Shown in pieces: positions 1 through 8,100 of a DNA stretch of 17,825 bases. The DNA is taken from the NCBI GenBank assembly GCA_049273855.1, contig JBASRN010000337.1, positions 1-17,825 of the forward strand, read 5' to 3'. This stretch comes from Onstottus_B sp049273855. Its GTDB lineage: Bacteria; Acidobacteriota; Blastocatellia; UBA7656. The position numbers were made by a program, and so were the translations under genes. The notes below the pieces were generated by a model. It saw only the letters and a program-made list of their open reading frames with translations, had not been told where the DNA came from and did not search any database. Position 1 is the stretch's first letter. Every line of letters begins with the position of its first letter.

Positions 1-406
1 GCGTTGTGGACCCCGCTGCCAGCGCACTGCCATCGGATACGGTTATAGTGACCGTGCAAGGGCCGAGACAAGTATCCGGCGACGTGACGTAAGCCGCGGA
101 GATCAACTTAGTCTCGCCCCCGTTAAATGCCAGTCGGCCCGAGGAGATGATGGTTTCTTCTCCGCAGGCTGAGACTGACGAGAAGACGACCGTGTACCGC
201 TTTTTCCCGGACGAACAGTTGGTGATCCTACCATAAACGCCGACCCAGCCCCCGGGTGAGCACGTATAGGTGCTCAATGTAGGCGTGGGCAGGATAGCGC
301 AACCCGATGGTCCAGATGTCGGTTTATCCAAGGCCGCAGATATCGGCATGGACATTAGCGCTAGGCATCCTAGCACCATCACACCCTTAAACAGATAATT
401 TGACAT
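1..406 (-). CDS. Secreted cysteine-rich Ig-like protein, C-terminus beyond window
   Basis: This minus-strand reading frame starts at ATG 406-404 and stays open to base 1, so 135 codons are visible and the C-terminus lies outside the window. An SD-like GGAG sits 10 nt before the ATG. Residues 1-24 form a signal peptide (MSNYLFKGVMVLGCLALM, then a likely cut after ISA). The mature part has cysteines at about 36, 49, 64, 81, 113 and 117. It alternates short beta-strand-like stretches (GVYGRITNC, YTVVFSSVSACG, CTVTITVSDG), which resembles a small Ig-like or CARDB/DUF11-like sandwich stabilised by disulfides. I do not recognise a named family. The protein is probably periplasmic or extracellular. 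Its upstream gap carries a 10-bp direct repeat and two dyads. The gene call is good; the fold is inferred from pattern only. Confidence 0.75.
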   Translation of the reverse strand, partial: MSNYLFKGVMVLGCLALMSMPISAALDKPTSGPSGCAILPTPTLSTYTCSPGGWVGVYGRITNCSSGKKRYTVVFSSVSACGEETIISSGRLAFNGGETKLISAAYVTSPDTCLGPCTVTITVSDGSALAAGSTT

Positions 407-503
407 AAACTTTCTTCTCCTTCAGCCAGCGCAACAGCAACTGGCATATTCCTTTTGCTGCGGGAGAGTCTGGCATTTCGATAAATGCGGACCCGCCCGC
501 CCG

Positions 504-554
504 TTGGCAGACCACTTTTTATTGCATGGTGAGGATGCATAGGCTTGGCAGACC
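504..554. repeat. 10-bp direct repeat upstream of secreted-protein gene
   Basis: TTGGCAGACC occurs at 504-513 and again at 545-554, a centre spacing of 41 bp, or close to four helical turns. Both copies lie 100-150 bp upstream of the minus-strand gene starting at 406. The second copy is part of a dyad (541-566). Same-face spacing would suit two bound regulator dimers, but that is inference. Confidence 0.5.
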
Positions 555-566
555 TGCCCCAAGCCT
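541..566. repeat. 8-bp inverted repeat (hairpin)
   Basis: AGGCTTGG at 541-548 pairs perfectly with CCAAGCCT at 559-566 around a 10-base loop. There is no T-run on either side, so a regulatory dyad or RNA hairpin is more likely than a terminator. Confidence 0.5.
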
Positions 567-640
567 TCCGATCTACGAGAGGGGCCTTTCGTCTATGCTT
601 CTAAGAGGAGGCTTTTCTCGCTATGCTCTTGTTACCCACT

Positions 641-665
641 CCTGAGCCCCGATTAAAGGCTCAGG
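641..665. repeat. 8-bp inverted repeat (hairpin)
   Basis: CCTGAGCC at 641-648 pairs perfectly with GGCTCAGG at 658-665 around a 9-base A/T-rich loop. No T-run follows on either strand. It sits in the gene-poor gap, and its function is unknown. Confidence 0.5.
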
Positions 666-1241
666 CGTCCCCGTGGTTCAAGAATGAGTCTCGAGAAGTA
701 TACACAACTCAGCAACACACACAATAGTTTAGTGACTTCTCTATACCACCTTGGACATGGTAACAGGGGTAAACCCACCCTGTCCAGATGAAGCAGGCCT
801 CGCAATAGAATCGCAAGAAAGATCCGCCCCTCGCGCAGCGTAACATTGCACAAATCATCTCTAGAAAAGAGCTGGTTTCCTTGTGATCGTTTGCCGTGAG
901 GGCAGGTCCTGCCTGACTACCTGTAAGCGCGTACCCTGAGAGGCTTCTATGTGTGAGGCGGGCTTTAGGGGGTTCCCTGCCACAAGACACTCGCCTTATT
1001 GTTTGAAATACAACAGTCGCCACTTACTGTGTTGAAAGAGATGGCGCGAGGTTCACCGATGCAGAGTCAGGACTTAAGTCTCGCGGAGCAATCGCACTAT
1101 TTACCTACCAAGGGTCTGGCTGGTGGCAGGCTCAACTGCGGATGGGCCCTTGTCTTTGTGCCGCCCACGCGGCTTAGGGTGCTCGATAGTTAGCCTCCTA
1201 CGGTCCGCGCGACCAGTGGCGCGAATGTTGACTCAGCCTCA

Positions 1242-1493
1242 TCACGAAACCGCTTTGGTTATTAGCCACGCGGTTATGGCTGTCAGTATGACAAGCGCCA
1301 AAAGCAGTATCGCCCGCACGGAATTCTTAAGTATACCGAGCCAGGGACTTTCACCGGTAGGCAACCAGCCTCGCCATTTGCAGTCGGGGCAGCGGTAGGT
1401 TCTGTAGCAGCTAAGAGCTCTGAATAGTCTTTCAAGACCGCGAGCGTGCGATCGGCGTATTGTTTCGACTCCACACCGCGGACATGCGAGCAT
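1242..1493 (-). CDS. Small zinc-ribbon protein with C-terminal membrane helix
   Basis: I start this 83-residue protein at ATG 1493-1491, which has AAGGA five bases upstream and begins exactly at the zinc ribbon (MLACPRCG). A longer frame to 1607 adds residues that look non-coding. Two CxxC knuckles, C4/C7 and C35/C38, separated by an Arg-rich stretch, should bind one zinc ion. Residues about 59-80 (AILLLALVILTAITAWLI) form one membrane helix. The arrangement is a cytoplasmic zinc finger tethered to the inner membrane. Small proteins of this layout are common in Acidobacteria-like genomes. No enzymatic residues are evident, and the partner or substrate is unknown. It lies downstream of the secreted Lys/Glu-rich gene on the same strand, with a large inverted repeat between them, so it is probably transcribed separately. 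Confidence 0.8.
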   Translation of the reverse strand: MLACPRCGVETIRRSHARGLERLFRALSCYRTYRCPDCKWRGWLPTGESPWLGILKNSVRAILLLALVILTAITAWLITKAVS

Positions 1494-1683
1494 GGTGGTC
1501 CTTGTATCGATCGACTTGCGAGCCGTGGTCAGGTCGTAGTTAGCCTGCACAACGCAGACACAAATGACCCTCATCCTGGAACAGGATATCGAAGGCCCTT
1601 GACTCACAGTCTAGCTTTCAAGGTCAACAAACTGCGGCATTCACACAGTAGGGAGCCAGAACGCAATCTTTTTTACAGTCTTT

Positions 1684-1750
1684 ATCGGGCGCGCCGGTTC
1701 GTCACGGTGATTCGTGTCGTCGCGATCTGTTGTCTCCCGGCGCGCCCGAT
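1684..1750. repeat. Perfect 14-bp GC-rich inverted repeat, 39-nt loop
   Basis: ATCGGGCGCGCCGG at 1684-1697 is the exact reverse complement of CCGGCGCGCCCGAT at 1737-1750. The 39-nt loop contains a smaller CACG/CGTG pairing. The repeat lies between two minus-strand genes, 40 bp past the stop of the 1790-2308 gene, where a transcript end could be. The base run after the stem on the minus strand is A-rich rather than T-rich. On the plus strand a TCTTATTT tract follows. It could be an mRNA-end stabilising hairpin, a REP-like element, or a terminator in the plus direction. Confidence 0.65.
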
Positions 1751-1789
1751 TCTTATTTGCAAAACGCCGAAACTCGAGATGGGTCTACG

Positions 1790-2308
1790 CTATGGAGCGG
1801 TTTGGAAGCAGTCTCGTGTTGGCGGATTGTTTATCGAGCGAGCGAGTTCGCTTCGAATCTGCCCGAAGCCTTTGCGAACCTCGCCCATATTAACACCAGC
1901 TTCTTTGGTGATTTGTCCGAGTGACATCCCCGTTTCGAGCTTTGCAATAACCTCATTGAGCCCGAAGCCTTCCTTATCAAGCCGGTCTGCGAGCAGCACT
2001 GCCGCGACGAATTGGCCAAAAGGAAAATCGGTGAGACTCTCGAACTTAGTCTTTAGATCCTGGGCCGTCTCGAATCCATCGAGGGTCGTATGAGCAGCAA
2101 GAACGCAAAACACGGAGTCGCGACCGAGACCCTTCCCCGCTTTTTCAGCCGTCTTAGCCAGCTTCCTGGCTTCCTTCTCAAGCTTCTTTTCTTCCTTCTT
2201 GCTGTTGCCCTTCCCCTCGCTTTTCCCTTGAGCGAGCGCCTGATCTGCCGCCATAGAAAACATCAATGTGGCGACTATCAACGCCAGAACCATCTTCACG
2301 TTCTTCAT
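1790..2308 (-). CDS. Secreted Lys/Glu-rich protein of unknown function
   Basis: The start is ATG 2308-2306, with GGAGG six bases upstream, giving 172 residues. The frame extends further up but the extra residues precede the signal peptide and are rejected. Residues 1-26 form a clear signal peptide ending ALA, followed by Q27. Residues 28-62 are very rich in Lys, Glu and Gly and probably form a charged, partly coiled helix. Residues 65-160 look globular and helical: a hydrophobic core segment (FPFGQFVAAVLLADRL) precedes an amphipathic pair (GFGLNEVIAKLETGMSL, then GQITKEAGVNMGEVRKGF). The latter resembles a helix-turn-helix in shape but not in family. Two cysteines (68 and 167) could pair. I do not recognise the family. 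It is probably a periplasmic or secreted protein. The gene is divergent from 2669-3226. Confidence 0.82.
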   Translation of the reverse strand: MKNVKMVLALIVATLMFSMAADQALAQGKSEGKGNSKKEEKKLEKEARKLAKTAEKAGKGLGRDSVFCVLAAHTTLDGFETAQDLKTKFESLTDFPFGQFVAAVLLADRLDKEGFGLNEVIAKLETGMSLGQITKEAGVNMGEVRKGFGQIRSELARSINNPPTRDCFQTAP

Positions 2309-2668
2309 AACCAACCTCCAAAGACTGAAATAAAGGCAAGCCCATCGCATGGAATCGCAGCCGGGCTAAACTATCAAGACTCAATCGGTTTCGCCCCAAT
2401 CGTCCCACAGAGATTTGAGTCGGGTCTTTGTGCCCTCTCTGTCGTCGAGGCTTATTCGGCGGTGAGGAGCGAACTGTTCTAGGGAGGCTTCAGTCTAAGG
2501 CACGGGGAAGCCAGGGTCAATAATAAACAAACGGACGGACGATGTAACCAACCTCTTTGAGAAGAAATAAAAGGCCTTCTAGCGAGTGCTTCGATGCTCC
2601 ACCAAGGCTTGTAATGGCCAGCAAGACCAGGGGTGCTACAATGAGGTTGAGTCCTTCGACGACTAGCC
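2309..2668. other. Divergent intergenic region
   Basis: These 360 bases separate two divergently transcribed secreted-protein genes and should carry both promoters. I see one reasonable element, an extended -10 for the plus-strand gene at 2634-2642. There is also a weak 6-bp dyad, GGCTTC (2486-2491) with GAAGCC (2507-2512). No additional gene is supported. Confidence 0.45.
2634..2642 (+). promoter_or_regulatory. Candidate extended -10 promoter element
   Basis: TGCTACAAT matches the extended -10 pattern TGnTATAAT at all but one position. It would place the transcript start about 20 bases before the ATG at 2669. The nearest -35-like TTGTAA (2609-2614) is 22 bases away, too far to pair, so only the extended -10 supports this call. 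Confidence 0.35.
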
Positions 2669-3226
2669 ATGAACCAGAGCGGAAAGATATCTGGGTTCCT
2701 GAAACCTGCTTTGCTTGTGATCATGCTCGCTGCGACGGCTCTTCAGACGACCGACGCGAGTGAGAACAACTCGAGCCATGTGCGGCTTCTTAGACTCGAG
2801 GGGAGTTCCAGCAAAGAGCTGTCCGCCTCGTTTGATTCGCCGGATCATTCTGAGACTCCCGGTTTCACTTTGCGTGACGCCAGACTCGACGCCGACAGTA
2901 TGGCCTTTCTTACTCGGCTCCGATCCGTTCTTACGATACACAATGCCGAGACAGGGCAAAGGATCACTGAGGTCGAATGGCAGCTTGATATCCATGACGA
3001 AGCGTTGCGTTCGCTAAGCCACCGCGTACTTCAAACGCAGAAATTAAACATCTACCCCGGCGAAACGGGGGCGGCTTCGGCGAAGCTCGGAGCCATACTC
3101 CCGGACCGAATGATTGTTTTGCTTCAGCTGGTTAGGGTCTCGTTCGCTGACGGATCAGCATGGCTGGCGCCGGTCCAGTGCGGACTCGGCGAAGACCTGC
3201 GAACTGTCTCATGCGGGTCGAGGTGA
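2669..3226 (+). CDS. Secreted protein of unknown function
   Basis: This codes for 185 residues from ATG 2669. No strong ribosome site is visible just before it. Residues 1-30 form a signal peptide (basic KISGFLKP, then a hydrophobic ALLVIMLAATAL stretch, likely cut after TDA). The mature part is mostly hydrophilic. Its middle (about 95-160) has a pattern of short strands, such as ITEVEWQLDIHD, LNIYPGET and RMIVLLQLVRVSFADG, suggesting a small beta-rich domain. Two cysteines near the C-terminus (VQCGLGEDLRTVSC) may form a disulfide. I recognise no named family. The stop codon lies one base from the stop of the convergent beta-barrel gene, so the two transcripts must overlap at their ends. Confidence 0.8.
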   Translation: MNQSGKISGFLKPALLVIMLAATALQTTDASENNSSHVRLLRLEGSSSKELSASFDSPDHSETPGFTLRDARLDADSMAFLTRLRSVLTIHNAETGQRITEVEWQLDIHDEALRSLSHRVLQTQKLNIYPGETGAASAKLGAILPDRMIVLLQLVRVSFADGSAWLAPVQCGLGEDLRTVSCGSR

Positions 3227-3227
3227 A

Positions 3228-3794
3228 CTAATCGTTTCTCTCCGCGAACTTGAAGACAATGCCGATTCCAACGCGCGCATTGTGTTGTATCGAGTTGCCG
3301 GATGCGGCGTTGTTGAACTTGGTCAGAAGGTATTCAGCTTGGACGACGCGCACGCCGAAGCGCGGAGTGACGTTGAGGTCAACTCCGCCGCCGATCGCTA
3401 TGACGAAGGCGTTGGCGCTGAACGTGAACTGATCGGTCAGCGTGTTGACGCTTTCATGTTGGTGCGTTCCACCGAGGAGGATATGAGCGAAGGTGGTTGC
3501 ATTCTCGTTGCGCGCCGTGAATCGCGGTCCGGCCAGAAGCGTGAAGAATCTTGACCTCGCGACGATGTTGTCCTGGTAGTGCCCGCTCGCATCAACGGTG
3601 AAACCAAACTTCCGGTTGGCGTTCACGCTCAACGACCCGTTCCAACCATACAGGTTGCGGTTAAAGTCGCGGTCGTCGGCATCGGCTCTCGCATAGGAGA
3701 ATCCGGCAAAAGTTTCAACGAGTGGATGACCGCTTTGGGCAAGGCACGGGTTAGCAAGCAATAGGCATAGCAATAGCAGGGCTGCTGGTTTCAT
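3228..3794 (-). CDS. Small outer-membrane beta-barrel protein
   Basis: This is a 188-residue protein from ATG 3794, preceded by AAGGAG about 10 bases upstream. Residues 1-19 form a signal peptide (LLLLCLLLANPCLA, then Q20). The mature chain is a run of alternating, aromatic-flanked strands: VETFAGFSYARA, NGSLSVNANRKFGFTVDASGHY, RFFTLLAGPRFTAR, FAHILLGGTHQHES, FVIAIGGGVDLNVTPRFGVRVVQAEYLLTK and a last strand ending GIGIVFKF. This is the size and rhythm of the OmpA-like/OMP_b-brl eight-stranded barrel family, which sits in the outer membrane. There is no C-terminal peptidoglycan-binding OmpA domain. It is third in a minus-strand series after the large secreted protein and the FecR/Ig protein, 124 bp downstream of the latter. 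It could be an outer-membrane partner of those proteins, though that is inference. Confidence 0.85.
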   Translation of the reverse strand: MKPAALLLLCLLLANPCLAQSGHPLVETFAGFSYARADADDRDFNRNLYGWNGSLSVNANRKFGFTVDASGHYQDNIVARSRFFTLLAGPRFTARNENATTFAHILLGGTHQHESVNTLTDQFTFSANAFVIAIGGGVDLNVTPRFGVRVVQAEYLLTKFNNAASGNSIQHNARVGIGIVFKFAERND

Positions 3795-3918
3795 TGTTCA
3801 GTCGTCTCCTTGGGGCAGGCTATCCTGACTTGTGTGCTTTTCATTGTACGAGCTTCAACCGTGAATTAGGCACCGGTAACGACGATGTCGTGACATGCCG
3901 ATTTGGACCTACTTGACT

Positions 3919-4947
3919 CTAGGGATTCTTGATCTCCGGGGGCTGGACTTCAAGCGGATCTCGGTCTCTTCTGGTCAGCGCATAGGCGATGCCCGCAGCG
4001 GCGCCCGTCCCTAGCAGCACACCGATGACCCAGCCAAGCTTGTGAGAGCCTCCCCCTCGTGACGTCACCGCGATCTCCCCCGTCCACGAGGTACGAGTTC
4101 CCTCGATGGTTGCCGAAACAGGCACAATGCCAGACGAAGGACCGGCGACGAATTGAACCGCAGCGATTCCGTTCGCGTTTGTGACCACATTCAAGGTCGT
4201 ATTTGAGAGAGTTCCAACCCCGAGCTGGCCGCTGATTGCGCCTGAGAGATCCAGCACAAACAGAACACCAACGCCCGGAACGGGAAGGCTATCCTCCATG
4301 ACCTGCACCTGGATCTGCACCGTTCCGGAAGCCGGCACGCGTATGTTTGAGTCGTGCCCGACCGGCTTAATCGTGTACTGGTGCTGCTGGCCAGCCTGCG
4401 CTTTTTCCTTATGTACCTCGCCTGATTTAACAGCAAACGAGCTAAGCCCTTCGCGGAATCTCGCGACAAAGACGGCCCCCGGCGAAGACACAAAAGCCGA
4501 ACCGCCCGCGTGCACGCGAGCACGCGTCTTAGGCTGGAGTTTGATTGAGACTTCACCCTGCGCGAGCGATGCTATCATCTCATCGCGTTTCTCCTCGCCT
4601 TCTCCGCGCCTGGTCGTGAGTCTAACCACCGCTCCTCTCCGAAGAAGGATCGTGCCCATCGAGTCCAGCACAACCGGAATGGTGGTGTTGCCGCGCGCAT
4701 GAAGCAGATCCCGGTCCCAGACCAGTTGGTCTGCGCAGGCTGACCGACCATTGATCGTCAAGGCTCCCTTGGCGAGAAACTCGCTGGATACCTTGCCGAT
4801 GGGATCGGCCCAATCGGTCGCGACAAGCCGCACGGGTCGCTGGTCGCTGAGCTCGTCTGCTCTTGCCGCCCTTGGGGTAAGGCTGACGGATAACGACATG
4901 ATGGCGCACAGGCCTATCGCGATCCACTTCTGCCTGTTCATCCTCAT
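3919..4947 (-). CDS. FecR-like protein with Ig-like domain and C-terminal membrane helix
   Basis: This is a 342-residue protein. ATG 4947 has GGAGG five bases upstream; a second ATG two codons later is possible. Residues 1-30 form a signal peptide (AARA, then D31). Residues about 55-182 look FecR-like: GALTINGRSACADQ, LLRRGAVVRLTTR, SLAQGEVSIKLQPKTRARVH, FVSSPGAVFVARFREG and FAVKSGEVHKE. Residues about 205-295 fit a bacterial Ig-like (Big_1/invasin-type) fold. Its signature is a V-x-V start, PVPGVGVLFVLD and TNANGIAAVQFVAG. A Gly-rich linker leads to a membrane helix at 303-326 (LGWVIGVLLGTGAAAGIAYAL) and a short RRDRD tail. The predicted topology is periplasmic with a C-terminal membrane anchor. 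No sigma factor gene is adjacent, so this is not a classical FecI/FecR signalling pair; a structural role is more likely. Confidence 0.85.
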   Translation of the reverse strand: MRMNRQKWIAIGLCAIMSLSVSLTPRAARADELSDQRPVRLVATDWADPIGKVSSEFLAKGALTINGRSACADQLVWDRDLLHARGNTTIPVVLDSMGTILLRRGAVVRLTTRRGEGEEKRDEMIASLAQGEVSIKLQPKTRARVHAGGSAFVSSPGAVFVARFREGLSSFAVKSGEVHKEKAQAGQQHQYTIKPVGHDSNIRVPASGTVQIQVQVMEDSLPVPGVGVLFVLDLSGAISGQLGVGTLSNTTLNVVTNANGIAAVQFVAGPSSGIVPVSATIEGTRTSWTGEIAVTSRGGGSHKLGWVIGVLLGTGAAAGIAYALTRRDRDPLEVQPPEIKNP

Positions 4948-5026
4948 TTCTCCCTCCTTGCATGAGTCGTCGCCGAACTCGGCGCCGCCTCCTCACTCGT
5001 ATTGCGTGTTTGCGTATCCAGCGAGC

Positions 5027-5045
5027 GAATCAGATTCGGAATCTG
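5027..5045. promoter_or_regulatory. Overlapping GAATC dyads, candidate operator
   Basis: Three half-sites lie one base apart: GAATC (5027-5031), GATTC (5033-5037) and GAATC (5039-5043). This gives two overlapping palindromes, GAATCAGATTC and the 15-base CAGATTCGGAATCTG (5031-5045). They lie about 80 bp upstream of the FecR/Ig gene start at 4947, a normal place for a regulator site. No regulator gene is in the window. Confidence 0.4.
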
Positions 5046-5066
5046 CAAGCCGCCGAGTCGGCCTTA

Positions 5067-5100
5067 GTCACTGACCAGCGCTCGCGACTCTGGCCGTGAC
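5067..5100 (-). terminator. Weak hairpin after the large secreted-protein gene
   Basis: Immediately past the minus-strand stop at 5103, GTCAC/GTGAC (5067-5071, 5096-5100) and CCAG/CTGG (5075-5078, 5090-5093) can pair with a small internal loop around an 11-base apex. There is no T-run, so it may reduce rather than stop transcription into the FecR/Ig gene. Confidence 0.22.
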
Positions 5101-5102
5101 AC

Positions 5103-8100
5103 CTAGTCATTTGAGTCCGAGGCGCTCGATTCGTGATCAGAGACTGTCACCACGACGCCAACAATCTCTCCGTGATCGTTCGCGCCGCTGATCTTTTGCA
5201 CTACAGTGAAAGTCTGCCCAGTCACGACTCCACGCTGTTGAACCAACTCGGTCAGGCTTACCGTGAGCGCGCCGCCGACAGGACGATCCCGTCTGTCAAA
5301 GAATTGATAGCTCGCCCGACTGACGTCGAGGTTTGAGTCATAGATCGAGTATTCGATCACAAACTCGTTGCCTGCTCGTTGAAATACAATCAACGGCGGT
5401 TTCTTCGGATTCTGTGGGTCTATCAACTTCACGGCCGTGTCGACGCGAGCCACGAGGTTTATGGTGATCGCCGAGCCATCATCCAGACGGAAGGTTACCC
5501 TGGATGTGATTAGGTTCGGCAAGACCTGATGGGCAGCCAGCCCTCGCGTTTCTCTGGTGACAGGAGGGATCACCGGATTGAACAGCACACGGAACTTCAG
5601 TTTCTCACCGGGACCAATTATCACGTGCTTGAGGATTTCAAGCTTGGTGAGCACGCCCTCGGGGCTTACGAGATTGACCGAGAAGAGTCTCTGGTCGTCG
5701 CTGTCGGTTATTCTACCGCGGTCGACATCGTTGCCGAGGCGCCGGATGGATTCAAGGCTCAGCGTGAACGGCACGCACCCGACGTTCTCTATAGTAAAGT
5801 TACGGCCCGGCTGCTTCTTTATCTTTCTGGACTTTCCTTTGGCTACTACAGGGCCGAATTCGAGCGCTGGGCCATTGCCTTCGATCACCAGCTCCGCCTG
5901 CGGAAGACCGATGACGGTTATCATAAAAGAACAAGTCGCGCTGCCGCTGCCCGCGTTTGAGCCGGTGGCGGTGCAGGTGACCGTCGTTGTGCCGACTGGG
6001 AAAGCCGAGCCCGACGGCGGCGCACAGACGACCGTTGCTCCAGGGCAGTTGTCGACCACCGTTGGGGCCGGATAGTTCACGACAGGCGAACACTGGCCCG
6101 GCAAAGCACTTATCGAAAAACTGGCGGGACAGACAATGATTAGCGGTTGCAAGTCGTTTATTGTCACCGTGAACGAGCACGTTGCCGTAGCTCCGCCCGC
6201 ATCAGTAGCGATACAGTTAACGGTCGTAGTTCCGATGGAGAAGTTCGAACCCGCTGGGGGCGAGCAACTCACGCCGGAGCCAGGACAATTGTCGACCACT
6301 AACGGCGCAAAATTCGCTGTGCCGGTGCATTGGCCCGAATCGGTTGCCTGCACAATATTTCCCGGACAAGTAATTCGCGGCGCCGGATTGCTCGCGAGAG
6401 TCGTCGCGCTTGCCACGTTGTTACTCGTGTTTAGATCTGGTGTCGCTGGGCTGAAAACCATCGCGGTGTTGCCGATGATCGCGCCGTTGGCTACGGAACA
6501 GTTTACCCCCGCGACGATCGTGATGAGCGCGCTTGCACCGGGCGCCAACGAGGCAAATGTGACAGTGCGGTTGTTGCCGCTTCCTCCACAGACTCCTCCA
6601 CCGGTCGAAGCGCACGATACGAAAGACGTGTTCGCCGAGAGCACGTCCGTGACCGTAACCGACGTAGCCGTACCGGGCCCTGCATTGGTCACGAATATCG
6701 TCTTGGTAACATTGGAACCGGTTTCCACCGGATTGGGCGCTATGTTGACCAGCACCGACAGGTCAGCGGGCTGTCCCCCCACAACTCCTCCCACCTGGAC
6801 TGCTCTCGAGAACTCGGAGGTGTTGCCCGTCGGATCGGTCGCGGTAGCGGTGATAACTTGTCCGGGAGGGACGGTGACCGGGAAAGTGAGGTTGAAGCCT
6901 GCATCGCCGGCTCCGTCCGTCGTGACCGTAGCCGAGCCGATAAAAGTCTGACCTTCTCCGAAGCCCGAGGCATTCGGGACTTGATTTGAAAAGAACTCGA
7001 TCCCGAACACGGTATTTGCATTGCTGTTTAGCGTTCCTACGATTGCCGTGCTCGTTCCGGCGGCGCTCGCCGAGGTTATGACCGGGAAGTTTTGACGGTT
7101 GTTAGCGCCGAGATCCCCGTCCCCCAAATCGTTGGGAGTCACGCCGGTCACGGCTAGATCAATCCCCAACCCTCCGTTTAAGACAATGGAGTTGGACAGG
7201 ATTGCATTGTTAGTTCCGGATGCGACGGCTACTCCCGCTCCGCCGTTAAAGGAGATGGTGTTGCTGGAGGCGGACCCGACCGCGCCGATTGCGGTGCCCG
7301 ATGCCCCGAGGATCAGCACTCCGTTTATTGAGTTGCCGAGCGACAAATTGCCCGCGATGTTGGTACCGATCGAGTTGCCGCGCACCTGATTTCCAGTCCC
7401 GACGCCTAAGATTTGGACGCCGTTGCGATTTCCCGACAGGAGGTTCCGCGCGGCGGCGGTCGTGCCGCCAATCAAATTGGTGGAGCCCGCAGAGATGACA
7501 ACGCCGTCCTCGGCATTGCCGAGCGCAAAGCTTGCTGTTGCGTTGGTCCCGATGAAGTTTCCTTCGATTATGTTTCCGTTTCCTGTCACCGCAATTCCAC
7601 TGCCGCTGAAGCGATTGATGACCAGCCCTCGCACCGAGCAGCTTGGCGCATTAATAACCAGACCGTTCGAGACGCCGGCGCTGATGCCGTTCAGCTCGAC
7701 AACCGGCGTGCCGGAGAAATCAGGCTGGCTTGTGCCGTTGATGGTGACCGCCTCAGTGATCGCAGGAAGTGGCGACGGAGGGATGATGATATGCGGCGGC
7801 GGAGTCGGTATGTTGAAGATGATCGTATCGGCGCCCGCGTTCGCATTGGCATCGAGGATGGCTTCCCTCAACGAGCCGGGAGTCGGGGCCATGTCGTCGC
7901 CGTTGTCCGTCGTTGTGGTCACCACAAAAGTAGTCGCCACCGCCGGCTGAACCGACGTTGCGGCAATTTGTCCCTTACGCAGCATCACCAAATTGTTCAG
8001 CGCGTGCTCGCTCAGACGCATCGGCAGCACTGCCGAAGGCTCGCCCTCGACGGCTACCGACACAAAGACGCGCGATTGCGCGGGTGTGCCAGATGAGGAA

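Larger units (their letters stand above)
407..1241. other. Gene-poor intergenic stretch with dyads
   Basis: No convincing gene is visible on either strand in these 835 bases. Open frames are short, lack good ribosome sites and have unlikely protein composition. The stretch holds a 10-bp direct repeat, TTGGCAGACC, at 504-513 and 545-554. It also holds an 8-bp stem dyad at 541-566, another at 641-665, and a 13-base palindrome GGCAGGTCCTGCC at 901-913. None is followed by a T-run, so they do not look like classical terminators. The part nearest 406 should contain the promoter of the secreted protein, but I could not place clear -35/-10 boxes. Confidence 0.5.

Noticed and set aside
709..1023. Minus-strand frame with a CEAC motif and several other cysteines (also an overlapping frame at 653-853)
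   Set aside because: It has no good ribosome site, its composition is erratic, and the CxxC is not embedded in a recognisable zinc-ribbon context. It is probably chance in a gene-poor gap.
1446..2093. 215-codon plus-strand frame
   Set aside because: It lies antisense to the well-supported secreted-protein gene and crosses the 14-bp inverted repeat. Its translation is rich in Arg, Ser, Pro and Cys with no domain.
2609..2642. TTGTAA paired with TACAAT as a full -35/-10 promoter
   Set aside because: The spacer is 22 bases, too long for a sigma-70 promoter. Only the extended -10 part is kept.
3919..4947. FecR protein as part of a FecI/FecR iron-signalling pair
   Set aside because: No ECF sigma factor or TonB-dependent receptor gene is adjacent. 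The protein is exported with a C-terminal anchor, unlike classical FecR.
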